Made by a program: the position numbers and the translations under genes
The notes under the pieces: generated by a model
What the model was told of the DNA's origin: nothing
What the model saw: the letters and a program-made list of their open reading frames with translations, nothing else
The model's database searches: none
From: Candidatus Bathyarchaeota archaeon
GTDB taxonomy: Archaea; Thermoproteota; Bathyarchaeia; TCS64
Assembly (NCBI GenBank): GCA_016783455.1
Contig: JADHWN010000013.1
Span: forward strand, 1-50,067
Length of the DNA stretch: 50,067 nt
Reading direction: 5' to 3'
Shown: positions 23,274 to 31,857 of the stretch, in pieces
Layout: each line of letters opens with the position of its first letter
How positions within the stretch are numbered: the stretch's first letter is position 1

Positions 23274-24230
23274 TCAGGTCGTGTACTTCTTCACCGTGAA
23301 GTAGCGGTCTCCGCTGTCGTGGAGGATCGTGGCCACCCTCTTCCCAGGCCCCAGCTCATCTGCGACCTGGAGCGCCAGATGAACGTTGGCCCCTGATGAG
23401 ACCCCGCAGAAGATCCCCTCCTCCCTGACCAACCTCTCATGCATCGCGGCTGCGTCATCGTTGTCGACGGCGACCACCTCGTCAATGAGCCCGCTCTCCA
23501 TCATCTCCTCGATGATGCCCCCGGTTACCTCGTCGCCGAACCCGGGCACCCTCCAGTGCCCCTCGCTGAGGGGGAACCTCCCTCCGGCTGGCTCGGCGCC
23601 CACTATTCGGACATCGGGGAGTTCCTCCTTGAGGACCTTAGCGATACCGTAGAGCGTCCCCCCGGTCCCTATGGAGGCCACGAAGGCGTCCACCCTCCCA
23701 TCCATCTGCTCAAGTACCTCCCTCCCAGTCGTCAGATGAGCCCTCGTATTGGCGGGGTTGCTGAACTGTCGGGCCCACCACGTCTTGGGCTGACTCCGCT
23801 CTATCTCGTAGCAAGCCATGCGGGTCCCGATCTCCACCTCCGCACCGGCCACGCCGCCGCTCCCCGAAGCTCCCTCCCCCTTCAGTTCGTGGACCTCGGC
23901 CCCGTAGCTCTCCATGAGCCTTATCCTCTCAGGCGTCATCCCCTCGGGCATGTAGATGACAACCCTGTAACCCAGAAGGGTACCCACGAAGCTCAGGGAG
24001 GTGCCCGTGTTCCCTGTGCTCGCCTCGATGATAGTGTATCCGGGCCCCAGCTTGCCCTCCGTCTCCGCCTCCCTGATCATCTCCAGGGCGATGCGGTCCT
24101 TGAGGCTGCCGCTCGGGTTGAAGTACTCACACTTCACGAAGATGTCCGCAGCTCCGTCACCTGATAACTTATCCAGCTTGACCAGCGGGGTGTTCCCAAT
24201 TAGATCCAAAACACTGTCGACAGCCTTCAT
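23274..24230 (-). CDS. cysK: Cysteine synthase (PLP-dependent, CysK family)
   Basis: A 318-residue fold-type II PLP enzyme. The PLP lysine is in NPSGSLKDRIALEMI, the substrate loop is ASTGNTGTSLSF, and the phosphate loop is SIGTGGTLYGIAK. It makes cysteine from an activated serine and sulfide. Archaea may use O-acetylserine or O-phosphoserine; the residues that separate these are not clear here. It is directly upstream of fdhD, which fits the idea of cysteine as the sulfur source for the FdhD pathway. It starts at ATG 24230 with the usual short N-terminal helix (SVLDLIGNTPLVKLDKL). Confidence 0.9.
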   Translation of the reverse strand: MKAVDSVLDLIGNTPLVKLDKLSGDGAADIFVKCEYFNPSGSLKDRIALEMIREAETEGKLGPGYTIIEASTGNTGTSLSFVGTLLGYRVVIYMPEGMTPERIRLMESYGAEVHELKGEGASGSGGVAGAEVEIGTRMACYEIERSQPKTWWARQFSNPANTRAHLTTGREVLEQMDGRVDAFVASIGTGGTLYGIAKVLKEELPDVRIVGAEPAGGRFPLSEGHWRVPGFGDEVTGGIIEEMMESGLIDEVVAVDNDDAAAMHERLVREEGIFCGVSSGANVHLALQVADELGPGKRVATILHDSGDRYFTVKKYTT

Positions 24231-24318
24231 CTGCTCTCAGTTAACAGCTAACATATCTCTGCATAACTATTTTGCGCGCGCGAACAATCTCTTGAGTGTG
24301 CGACTGAGTCTATCAGAC

Positions 24319-24432
24319 TCAGATCCTATTCCTTAAACCTGACTCTCTTGGTCTTCTGCTTAGGAATATCAGAAAGATTCCTACGCCTATCATGGTAAAC
24401 CCGAGACCCAGCAGAGACATTGATGTCACCAT
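24319..24432 (-). CDS. Very small membrane protein
   Basis: A 37-residue frame, ATG 24432 to TGA. It contains one hydrophobic helix, LLGLGFTMIGVGIFLIFL, followed by a basic tail SRRPRESGLRNR, so the positive end should face the cytoplasm. A stop codon lies directly before its ATG. It sits between the geranylgeranyl-reductase-like gene and cysK on the same strand. No family is recognised; the clear helix and basic tail favour a real gene, but the size leaves doubt. Confidence 0.45.
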   Translation of the reverse strand: MVTSMSLLGLGFTMIGVGIFLIFLSRRPRESGLRNRI

Positions 24433-24517
24433 TTACGCGAACCTTCGCCACTTAGTAAAGCTCTCATTCTTAAACCTTTCTGACAAGGATTCTACTTCGC
24501 ATAGAACAAAGGATGAG

Positions 24518-25705
24518 TTACAGCTGCATGACCCGGAGGGTCCTCTCCATCAGCCTCATCTTGGTGTCCATCTCGCAGAGGACGAACTTCATCACCATCT
24601 CCTCCGTCAGCCACCCCCGCTTGGTGACGAAGTCGATCATCTTCTCGTTCTTGAAGACGACGTCGCTCATCCTCCTCATCCTGAGAGAGTTCTCCAGCGT
24701 CTTCCCCATCTGAGCCCTCCAGGCACCCTCGAAGCGGGTCAACGGCTTCCCCTCCTCGAAGTACTCCACTAGGACCTGTCCGGCGATCCTCCCACAGATC
24801 AACGCCGGAGGTACACCGCCTCCGACGGTCGGGATCGTGTGGCCCCCCGCATCGCCGACAGCCAGAACCCTCTCGGTGCAGGTCCTCTCCATAGCGCCTC
24901 CCACGGGTATGAAGCCGGCCTTAATGGCCGTACGCTTCGCATTCCTGAGCTTCTCCGAGGAGATCGGGTGCTTCTCGACGAAGTTCCTCTGGTAGTCCCG
25001 GATGTTGAGCCCCTTCTTCATGTACGGCGTCCTCACCCCCGTCCCAACGTTGGCGACGTCGTCGCCCTTGGAGATGATCCAGGCGTAGGTCCCCGGGGCG
25101 ATGTCCTCCCCGAGGTACATGTCGACGTAGTCGGGGTCGTGGTCTACATTGACCATCTCGTACTGGTACCCGACGCCGTAGTCGAGGGGGTCCCGGGAGA
25201 CTGGCAGGCCCGCCCTACGGGCGACTAGTGAATATGCTCCGTCGGAGGCGACGATGGTCTTCGCCTCGATGTCTCTGACTCCATCGATGTCCTTGACCCT
25301 CACCCCCTTTCCATCCTTCAGGAGGTCTATCGCCTTCGTGAGGATCGCAATATCCGCTCCCGCCCTCGCCGCCTCATTGGTCAGATGCTTGTCGTAGAGC
25401 TTCCTCTCCAAGGTCAACCCCCTGAATGGGACGGCTACCTCATGGTTGTTGGGAAACACGAACTTCACGTACTTCGACCGGTTGACGATGCAGCTGCTGG
25501 GGGGATCAAAGAGCTCCTCCGCGTTGGGGACACTCGGGGCCAGGCGCTTCATCTCCTCCAGGCTGGGGATGTACTCGCCGCACTTGTCCGGTACGCCCAC
25601 CTCCAGCTCCCTCTCGAGAAGGAGGACGCTGAGCCCCCTCTCCGCGGCGGTCTTAGCAGTCATGGAGCCCGCGGGGCCGGCGCCGACTATTACGACATCG
25701 TACAG
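24518..25705 (-). CDS. Geranylgeranyl-reductase-family flavoprotein, CTG start
   Basis: A 395-residue FAD enzyme. The N-terminal FAD loop VVIVGAGPAGSMTAK is only included if translation begins at CTG 25705; the first ATG (25663) would cut it off. GGAGGAG at 25711-25717 lies five bases before that CTG. Other family blocks are the LYDKHLTNEAARAGADI and AVGDAGGHTIPTVGGGVPPA FAD contacts. Enzymes of this family reduce the double bonds of archaeal lipid precursors or of quinone side chains. It is transcribed after the polyprenyl diphosphate synthase, 62 bases downstream, and the two share isoprenoid substrates. Confidence 0.85.
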   Translation of the reverse strand: MYDVVIVGAGPAGSMTAKTAAERGLSVLLLERELEVGVPDKCGEYIPSLEEMKRLAPSVPNAEELFDPPSSCIVNRSKYVKFVFPNNHEVAVPFRGLTLERKLYDKHLTNEAARAGADIAILTKAIDLLKDGKGVRVKDIDGVRDIEAKTIVASDGAYSLVARRAGLPVSRDPLDYGVGYQYEMVNVDHDPDYVDMYLGEDIAPGTYAWIISKGDDVANVGTGVRTPYMKKGLNIRDYQRNFVEKHPISSEKLRNAKRTAIKAGFIPVGGAMERTCTERVLAVGDAGGHTIPTVGGGVPPALICGRIAGQVLVEYFEEGKPLTRFEGAWRAQMGKTLENSLRMRRMSDVVFKNEKMIDFVTKRGWLTEEMVMKFVLCEMDTKMRLMERTLRVMQL

Positions 25706-25710
25706 AGATA

Positions 25711-25717
25711 CTCCTCC
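25711..25717 (-). promoter_or_regulatory. Shine-Dalgarno deciding a CTG start
   Basis: GGAGGAG on the minus strand, five bases from CTG 25705. It is one of the strongest ribosome binding sites in the window. There is no ATG, GTG or TTG between it and the conserved FAD loop, so it supports a CTG start for the reductase gene. Confidence 0.65.
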
Positions 25718-25767
25718 TGATGGTTCAATGGTAATGCAGACTCCCTCTTTTAAAGATGCGGCATGGC

Positions 25768-26763
25768 CTAGATGATGACTTTCAACCTGTCAGCGGGGCT
25801 GAATTCCTTGTAGTACTGGTTGATGAGCTGCTCAAGGAAGTCCCTCGCCTCGCTGTCACCGAATTTCAGCAGGTATCCCCTCGCCTCCTCAGCGAAGCCC
25901 TTCATCTTCTCAATGGACCTCTCCAGCGCCCCGGTCTCCTCGTAGACCTCCTGGACGTACTCAAGGTCAATACTCTCCCTCTCGCCTGAGTAGACTGACA
26001 GCAGGGTCAGCCTGTCCTCATCTGACAGCCCGTCGGAGTCGAGAGCGTAGATCATGGGCAGGGAGATGTCGCCGTTGAGGAGATCGTTCCTCGAAAGCTC
26101 GTCTTCCCTGTTCTCGGCGTAGACCCCGCAGATATCGTCGCGTATCTGATATGCGTTCCCGAAGTGCTTCCCGAAGCCGGCCAAGTCCTTAGCGACCGTC
26201 TCATCATCCTTGATCATGAGGCCTCCGAGGACCGCCGCCGTCTCGAAGAGGCTTCCGCTCTTGAGGTAGTTGATGTAGAGGTACTCCTCCTCGGCGACGA
26301 GCTGCCTCCTGTAGAGGGTCTGCAGGGCCACCCCCTGGACCATCTTGAGGGCGGCCTCCGAGAGCCAGTCGACTATGCTCGTCCTACCGGTCTTGGCGGC
26401 GTACTTGAGCCCAAGGCTCAGGAGTGCGTCACCCGTGAGGACCGCCCGCTTCCCCCCGAACTTGACGGGGACCGAGGACGTCCCCCTCCTGAACAGGTCC
26501 TCGTCTATGATGTCATCGTGGACGAGGGTGCCATTATGAATCAGCTCCAAGGCCAGGAAGGCGTCCTTCGCATCCCTGTAGTCGCCGCCCACGACCTCAG
26601 CGCAGTAGACACACATGATGGGCCTGAGGCGCTTCCCCCCGCTCGCGACGGCGAACTTTGTAGGAACCTGGAGGATGGGGTTGACGTGGGAGAGGTCGAG
26701 CTCCTTGAGGGCACTGTTGATGTAACCCAGCTTCTCCCCCAGTCTCTCCGCGAGGTTGATCAG
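25768..26763 (-). CDS. Polyprenyl diphosphate synthase (GGPP synthase type), probable CTG start
   Basis: A 331-residue all-helical synthase. Both Asp-rich motifs are present: LVHDDIIDED and YQIRDDICG. The first conserved block, AVASGGKRLRPIM, lies upstream of the first ATG (26616), so that ATG cannot be the start. The frame is open back to a TAG before GGTGCTGTCACCTG; the only plausible start is CTG 26763 with GGAAAGGTG upstream. It builds C20 or longer isoprenoid chains for membrane lipids or quinones. It is the first gene of a minus-strand unit with the reductase-like gene, and divergent from the UbiA-type prenyltransferase. Confidence 0.85.
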   Translation of the reverse strand: MINLAERLGEKLGYINSALKELDLSHVNPILQVPTKFAVASGGKRLRPIMCVYCAEVVGGDYRDAKDAFLALELIHNGTLVHDDIIDEDLFRRGTSSVPVKFGGKRAVLTGDALLSLGLKYAAKTGRTSIVDWLSEAALKMVQGVALQTLYRRQLVAEEEYLYINYLKSGSLFETAAVLGGLMIKDDETVAKDLAGFGKHFGNAYQIRDDICGVYAENREDELSRNDLLNGDISLPMIYALDSDGLSDEDRLTLLSVYSGERESIDLEYVQEVYEETGALERSIEKMKGFAEEARGYLLKFGDSEARDFLEQLINQYYKEFSPADRLKVII

Positions 26764-26890
26764 GTGACAGCACCTTTCCTAGTGAACTCGTATCTAACCC
26801 CCTGTAATCCTATTTTAACTTAAGGGTTCTTTCCGCTGCCTTTTGGGAAGAATTATTAGTGTGTTAATGCGAGGAAGTCAAGACATTCAG

Positions 26891-27784
26891 ATGAGCCTGA
26901 AGACCTGGTTCAACGAGACGAGACCCCCGTTCCTACTCCTCACACCCATCACATACTCGGTGGGAATAGCATCCGCGTACATAGTGGGAAGCTTCGACGT
27001 CTTCCGAGCCCTGCTGGGCCTCGTCGGGGTACTCCTCGCCCATATCAGTATAAACGTCATCAACGACTACTTCGACTACAAGAGCGGCCTCGACTTCACC
27101 ACGAAGCCGACGCCCTTCAGCGGAGGCAGCGGGATGCTCATCTCTGGAACCCTTCAAGCGAAGGACGTCTACAAATTCGCCGTGGGAAGCCTCATCATCG
27201 GGAGCGCCATCGGCCTCTACTTCGCCTACACGATGGGCTGGATGCTCCTGCCCCTCGTCGCCGCCGCAGCCATCTCCATCTACTTCTACACCCCCGCCTT
27301 CTCCCACTGGTACATCGGGGAGATAATAACGGGCACCAACTTCGGGCCGCTAATGGTCCTCGGGGGATACTTCATCATGGCCGGGCAGTACAGCTACAAT
27401 GCCCTAGCAGCGGGGGTCATCCCCGGCATACTCGTTGGAACACTCCTCTTCCTCAACGAGTTCCCCGACATGGAGGCGGATGAAGGAGTGGGACGTAAGA
27501 ACGTCGTGATCAGCCTAGGCCTCGAGAAGGCCTCAAGAATCTATGTGGCCCTCATCGCCGCCACCTACGCCTGGGTTCTGATCTGTATAGCGACAAGTCT
27601 GCTCCCCATCACGACCCTCGTCACGTTCATAACGTTGCCCACAGCGCTGAAGGCAACGAGGGGCGTGCTCCGAGACCACGGTGACATCGGGAAGCTCATC
27701 CCAGCCATGGGGGCAAACGTCACACTGACGTTGAACATGACCGCCTGGACAACAGTGGGCCTTCTGCTGTCTCTCCTAGTCTAG
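26891..27784 (+). CDS. UbiA-family prenyltransferase (MenA-like)
   Basis: A 297-residue membrane protein with about eight or nine helices. The two Asp-rich sites are NVINDYFDYKSGLD and EFPDMEADEGVGRK, which bind the Mg-diphosphate of the prenyl donor. The first block NETRPPFLLLTPI and FSGGSGMLISG are closest to 1,4-dihydroxy-2-naphthoate prenyltransferases, so menaquinone synthesis is a fair guess; archaeal lipid ether synthases are an alternative. The start ATG 26891 is preferred because the family begins near 'W..E.RPPF'; TTG 26843 would add 16 residues and fits a TATA-like TATTTTAACTTA at 26809-26820. It is divergent from the polyprenyl synthase. Confidence 0.85.
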   Translation: MSLKTWFNETRPPFLLLTPITYSVGIASAYIVGSFDVFRALLGLVGVLLAHISINVINDYFDYKSGLDFTTKPTPFSGGSGMLISGTLQAKDVYKFAVGSLIIGSAIGLYFAYTMGWMLLPLVAAAAISIYFYTPAFSHWYIGEIITGTNFGPLMVLGGYFIMAGQYSYNALAAGVIPGILVGTLLFLNEFPDMEADEGVGRKNVVISLGLEKASRIYVALIAATYAWVLICIATSLLPITTLVTFITLPTALKATRGVLRDHGDIGKLIPAMGANVTLTLNMTAWTTVGLLLSLLV

Positions 27785-27786
27785 TC

Positions 27787-27870
27787 ACGCGCCCGAGGAG
27801 CATGAGTGGGCCAAGGTGCTCAAGGACGACACAGTCCTTTCTGGCCCTACGTGGGTTCAGATCCCATCAA
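27787..27870 (+). other. Degenerate tRNA-like segment
   Basis: The segment has GTGGG-TTCAGAT-CCCAT at 27851-27867, a T-arm-like hairpin, and AAGGAC/GTCCTT at 27822-27839 like an anticodon stem with a six-base loop. A following CTGGCCCTAC could be a variable arm of a class II tRNA. The acceptor strands do not pair and the loop sizes are wrong, so no tRNA gene is called. It precedes the GC-rich glycyl-radical block. Confidence 0.3.
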
Positions 27871-27994
27871 CCACATCAATCTAATTCTATGAAGTACCAA
27901 GTCCGAAATCTCAACCAAATTTTGAGTTCACCTCCTACGCAGCCTAGCATAATGGTTGAATTCGTCCAGCCGAGAGCCCTATTCTCAACTTGGG

Positions 27995-30298
27995 ATGGCT
28001 TACCGGGAAATAACTTATGGGGCTCCACTGCCGTTTCATGATCTAATGGACATCAAAGGCGGGGAGACGGGGTACGAGGCCCTGACGTATCAACGCCGGC
28101 TTGAGATGCTCAGAGCCAGGAAGCTGGAGCACGCCAAGAAAAAGGTGAAGCTCACGGGGCCCAGGGACGGCGACGAGCAGGGGAATATACCCCTGCCCTC
28201 GGAGCTCACGGAGGTAGTCGAAGCGGTGAACGGCTCCGGCGTCCTCGTCAAGACGGCGGTCCTCAAGGGCTTCAAGCCCGTAAGCAACCACCCCAGCGGC
28301 GGATTCTTCGGCCCCAGGGCCGTCGGCGAGAACTTCAGGCGGCTTCTGGGGGTCCACCCCACGTACAACGACCCCCTGAGCTCGATTGCCGGGGTCTACA
28401 TGGTCAGCTTCACCTCCTACAGGGACCCGAGCTGGAACCCGGACTTCGACTTCTCCCACCTCTACCGGGAGCAGGAGATGTACGGGATAGACCACGGCAT
28501 CGGGGGGCTCCAGCACTTCTGCCCCGACCTCAAGATCGGGCTGGACCTGGGCTGGGGGGGACTCCTCGAGAAAGTCAGACGCTTCCGGGAGGTGAACCTC
28601 GGGGCTGCAGAGTTCTACGCCGGCCTCGAGGAGGTGGTGTTGGGCATGCAAGACTGGATAAGGAGGCACGGAGAGGCTGCCCGGGAGATGGCCGAGGAAG
28701 AGGCCACCCCCCAGCTGAGGGAGAACCTATCAGCCATCGCGGAGACCTGCAGCCACCTCGCCTCCGAGCCCCCCCGTACATTCCGGGAGGCCTGCCAGTG
28801 GCTCACATTCTTCCAAGCGGCGGCGAAGATGTACAACGGCAGCGGCGAGTGGGGGCAGCTGGACGAGCTCCTGAGGCCATTCTACGAGAGGGACGTCGAG
28901 GCGGGGAGGCTCACCGATGAGGAGGCGGTCTTCCACACCGCCTGCCTCCTCCTCAGCGAGACCGCCTACATCCAGCTCGGAGGGCCTGACCCTCAGGGCC
29001 GCGACCTCACCAGCCCCGTCTCGTTCCTGGTCCTGGAGGCGGTCCACCGGCTGAAGACCCCTGCCAACATCGGCGTCAGGGTCGGGAGGAGCTTGGACCC
29101 CGGGCTCTTCCGGAGGGGAGTCGAGATACTACTGGAGGACAGGATGGGGTTCCCCAAGTTCATCGGCGACGACGCCGTCACCCTTGGCTTCACGAGGAAC
29201 GGCTACCCCGTCGAGGACGCCAGGGCCCGCATCTACGCGGGGTGCCACTGGCTGGCCATCCCAGGCCGCGAGTATAACATGATGGACCTTATCAAGATCG
29301 ACCTCGCCAAGGTGTTCGACATTGCTTTCAGGGGGATGATGGCGGACCCAGACGCGACCCCCAGCATCGCCGAGCTCTGGACCAGATTCGAGGGGCACCT
29401 GCGCCGGGCCGTCGAGGTGGTCGCCGAGGGCATCGACCTCCACCTGGAGCACATGCACGAGGTCTTCCCCGAGCTCTTTCTCGACCTCTTCTGCTACGGC
29501 CCCCTGGAGAAGGGGATGGACGTGAGCCAGGTGGGGGCGGTCGACTACACCGACATCGGCGTCGACGGGGCCTCCCTTGCCACCGCTGCTGACTCCTTCG
29601 CCGCCCTGGAGCAGAGGGTCGAGGCGGAGGGGCAGATGACCTGGTGGGAGGCGATGGAGCTCATCGAGGGGGACTGGGCCGGGCTCGAAGGTGAACGTGC
29701 GAGGCTGATGATGCGGAATATACCTCGCTTCGGGAGCGGGGGCTCATCCGCCGACGGGTGGGCTGAACGGATCTCCAGCACACTCACGAGACTGGTCACC
29801 GGGGCGCCCACGCCAGGAGGCATCCGCATGGTGCCCGGCCTCTTCTCATGGGCGAAGGTGGTGACCTACGGCAGGAGGCTGGGGGCGACCCCTGACGGGA
29901 GGCGGGCGGGTGCACCCCTCTCCCATGGCCCCAACCCCTCCCCGGGGTTCAACCGGGGGAAGGGGGGGACGCCGACCCAGATGGTGGCGGCGGTGGCGGC
30001 GGTCCAGCCGGGGTACGGGAACACCGCCCCCCTCCAGCTAGACTTGGACCCGTCGACGGGGGCGGACGGGGAGCTCGTCGACAACGTCATGGCGCTGATC
30101 TGGAGCCACTTCGATCTGGGGGGGACCCTGGTGAACATCAACGTGCTGGACAGGGAGACCCTCATCGACGCGCAGAGGGACCCCTCCAGGTTCCCCGACC
30201 TCATGGTGAGGGTGACGGGGTTCAGCGCTTACTTCGCCAGCCTCTCGGAGGAGATGCGCCAGTACGTGGTGGACCGACTCGTCGAGGGGGGCGGCTGA
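27995..30298 (+). CDS. Glycyl radical enzyme with unusual GCHW active-site motif
   Basis: A 767-residue glycyl radical enzyme. The radical Gly is in MVRVTGFSAYFASL (Gly742, 26 residues from the end). The active-site Cys is in YAGCHWLAIPGREY (Cys417). Most dehydratases, lyases and decarboxylases of this family have GCVE at this place, with Glu as a general base; here His-Trp replaces Val-Glu. The N-terminal region holds the usual ten-stranded barrel segments. It probably cleaves C-C, C-O, C-N or C-S bonds of an unknown substrate under strictly anoxic conditions. It overlaps the activase gene by one base (TGATG). The start is uncertain: 27956, 27995 or 28046. It is markedly GC-rich. Confidence 0.85.
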   Translation: MAYREITYGAPLPFHDLMDIKGGETGYEALTYQRRLEMLRARKLEHAKKKVKLTGPRDGDEQGNIPLPSELTEVVEAVNGSGVLVKTAVLKGFKPVSNHPSGGFFGPRAVGENFRRLLGVHPTYNDPLSSIAGVYMVSFTSYRDPSWNPDFDFSHLYREQEMYGIDHGIGGLQHFCPDLKIGLDLGWGGLLEKVRRFREVNLGAAEFYAGLEEVVLGMQDWIRRHGEAAREMAEEEATPQLRENLSAIAETCSHLASEPPRTFREACQWLTFFQAAAKMYNGSGEWGQLDELLRPFYERDVEAGRLTDEEAVFHTACLLLSETAYIQLGGPDPQGRDLTSPVSFLVLEAVHRLKTPANIGVRVGRSLDPGLFRRGVEILLEDRMGFPKFIGDDAVTLGFTRNGYPVEDARARIYAGCHWLAIPGREYNMMDLIKIDLAKVFDIAFRGMMADPDATPSIAELWTRFEGHLRRAVEVVAEGIDLHLEHMHEVFPELFLDLFCYGPLEKGMDVSQVGAVDYTDIGVDGASLATAADSFAALEQRVEAEGQMTWWEAMELIEGDWAGLEGERARLMMRNIPRFGSGGSSADGWAERISSTLTRLVTGAPTPGGIRMVPGLFSWAKVVTYGRRLGATPDGRRAGAPLSHGPNPSPGFNRGKGGTPTQMVAAVAAVQPGYGNTAPLQLDLDPSTGADGELVDNVMALIWSHFDLGGTLVNINVLDRETLIDAQRDPSRFPDLMVRVTGFSAYFASLSEEMRQYVVDRLVEGGG

Positions 30299-31206
30299 TG
30301 GTTTCAACGGGCATGATCTTCGACGTCAAGCACTACGCCATCCACGACGGCCCTGGAATCAGGACCACCGTCTTCCTCAAGGGGTGCCCCCTGAGGTGCC
30401 TCTGGTGCCACAACCCGGAGTCGATCTCTACGCAAACCCAGCTCATCTACACCCCACAGAAGTGCATAGGCTGCGGCCACTGCATCGAGGCCTGCCCGGA
30501 GGGTGCGCACATGCTGGTCGAGGGGCGTCACGTCGTGGAAAGGGGGAGGTGCCTCTCCTGCGGGGCGTGCGCGGAGGGTTGCTACTCCGGAGCCCTGGAG
30601 ATGGCGGGGCAGCGGGCCACCGTCGGCGAAGTGATGGAAGAGGTGCTCAGGGATCGGATCTTCTACGCCAACTCCGGCGGCGGTGTCACCCTCTCCGGGG
30701 GAGAGCCCCTCGCCCAGCCAGAGTTCACCCGAGCCCTGCTCGAGGCGGCGAGAGATGAAGGAGTCCACACTGCCCTGGACACATCGGGCTATTCGCCCTG
30801 GCGTGTGCTGGAGGGGGTCCTCGAGTTCACGGATCTCGTGCTCTACGACCTGAAGCAGATGGATTCCGAGGTGCACAAGGCCCTAACTGGGGTAACCAAC
30901 GAGCTCATCATCGAGAACCTCCGCCGGCTCGACGGGCATGGCCTCCCCATCTGGATCCGGATACCGCTGATCCCGGGGCGCAACGATGGGGACCTAAACC
31001 TCCAAGCCATAGGTGAGCTTCTGTCGGAGCTGGCGAACGTCGAGCGCGTCGAGATCCTCGGCTATCACCGCCTGGCGGAGTCGAAGTACGAGAGGGCGGG
31101 AATGGAGTACACATTGAAGGGGCTGAAGCCGCCCACAGAGGAGGAGGTCGAGTCGAGGAGGCAGATCCTGCTTGTCCACGGCCTGTCGGAGCGGGTCGTG
31201 AGGTGA
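30298..31206 (+). CDS. Glycyl-radical enzyme activating enzyme (radical SAM)
   Basis: A 302-residue activase. The radical-SAM Cys motif is CPLRCLWC near residue 31. A ferredoxin-like insert follows, with CIGCGHCIEACP and CLSCGACAEGCY, which is the two-cluster form of the non-PFL activases. GGGVTLSGGEPLAQPEF is the conserved SAM-binding glycine block. It should abstract the hydrogen from Gly742 of the upstream enzyme. The one-base overlap (TGATG) couples translation. ATG 30298 is the start. The partner relation is secure; the substrate of the pair is not. Confidence 0.93.
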   Translation: MVSTGMIFDVKHYAIHDGPGIRTTVFLKGCPLRCLWCHNPESISTQTQLIYTPQKCIGCGHCIEACPEGAHMLVEGRHVVERGRCLSCGACAEGCYSGALEMAGQRATVGEVMEEVLRDRIFYANSGGGVTLSGGEPLAQPEFTRALLEAARDEGVHTALDTSGYSPWRVLEGVLEFTDLVLYDLKQMDSEVHKALTGVTNELIIENLRRLDGHGLPIWIRIPLIPGRNDGDLNLQAIGELLSELANVERVEILGYHRLAESKYERAGMEYTLKGLKPPTEEEVESRRQILLVHGLSERVVR

Positions 31207-31329
31207 CAGGACCTCGTCCGGGTTCATGGAGTGGCTTTAAGATAAGGAGAAGATGAACGGCGGATGCCGATGGGGCTGCATGGGCAAAGCCAATATCATA
31301 GTGGGAGAGCGAGATGTCGGTGTGAATTT

Positions 31330-31470
31330 TTGACCAAGTGGGAGGGCGCATACACGATCCTTCTGACCGCCTACACGAAGGACGGGGGCATCGACCGGGA
31401 CGCGATGAGAAGCTCCGTCGACTTCGTCCGCGAAGGCGGGGTGCAGGGCGTGGTCGCTCTGGTGAGCTAA
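31330..31470 (+). pseudogene. Truncated dihydrodipicolinate-synthase/N-acetylneuraminate-lyase-family gene
   Basis: The frame from TTG 31330 reads WEGAYTILLTAYTKDGGIDR and then DAMRSSVDFVREGGVQGVVAL before TAA at 31470. This is the first beta-alpha unit of the DapA/NAL aldolase family ('Gv.t.l.TPft.dg.iD...l..lv.f.i..Gv.Gl...G'). The rest of the roughly 290-residue barrel is missing and non-family DNA with a CG tract follows the stop at once. It lies downstream of the activase on the same strand and may once have belonged to the glycyl-radical pathway. Confidence 0.65.
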
Positions 31471-31581
31471 GCGCGCGAGAGAAAGGAAATAAACAGAGAC
31501 GCAGGTTGAAAATACGCCGCGACTACAAAATTCGTTCGGGCATAAAGGAGTGGCACACACGACATGGGTTAACTGAGACTT

Positions 31582-31737
31582 TCACCGTCTCCCTCGTGTG
31601 CCGCGCTTATGTTTCTTCTCTTTGATGTATCCATTTTGGAGCATCCATTCAATGTTCTCGTCGGATTTCTCCTCGGGAGTGTAGCCGTACAACTCCTGGG
31701 ATCGCTTGATGACGAGATCTGTGGACTTCTTCCCTTT
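31582..31737 (-). pseudogene. Open frame remnant without start codon
   Basis: A 51-codon frame on the minus strand is bounded by TAA at 31738-31740 and TGA at 31582-31584. It reads like protein (VIKRSQELYGYTPEEKSD, NIEWMLQNGYIKEKK) but has no ATG, GTG or early TTG; a TTG occurs at 31697-31695, after 14 codons. I do not recognise the family. It looks like the C-terminal end of a decayed gene. Confidence 0.3.
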
Positions 31738-31857
31738 TTAAGAAATCAGGCTATTCACTCACGTGGATATATGGAGGCTAGTACTAATTAACATGATGCG
31801 AGCACAGCGGGGCACTGACATACTGGAATCCAAGACTTCGATTAATGTACTCACATT

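Noticed and set aside
23439-24164. A 241-residue plus-strand gene
   Set aside because: It is antisense to cysK, which is complete with all its motifs.
26164-26823. A 219-residue plus-strand gene
   Set aside because: It is antisense to the polyprenyl diphosphate synthase, whose two Asp-rich motifs are clear on the other strand.
27787-27870. A functional tRNA-Leu gene
   Set aside because: The T-arm is acceptable, but the acceptor strands do not pair, the anticodon loop has six or eight bases and position 58 is G instead of A.
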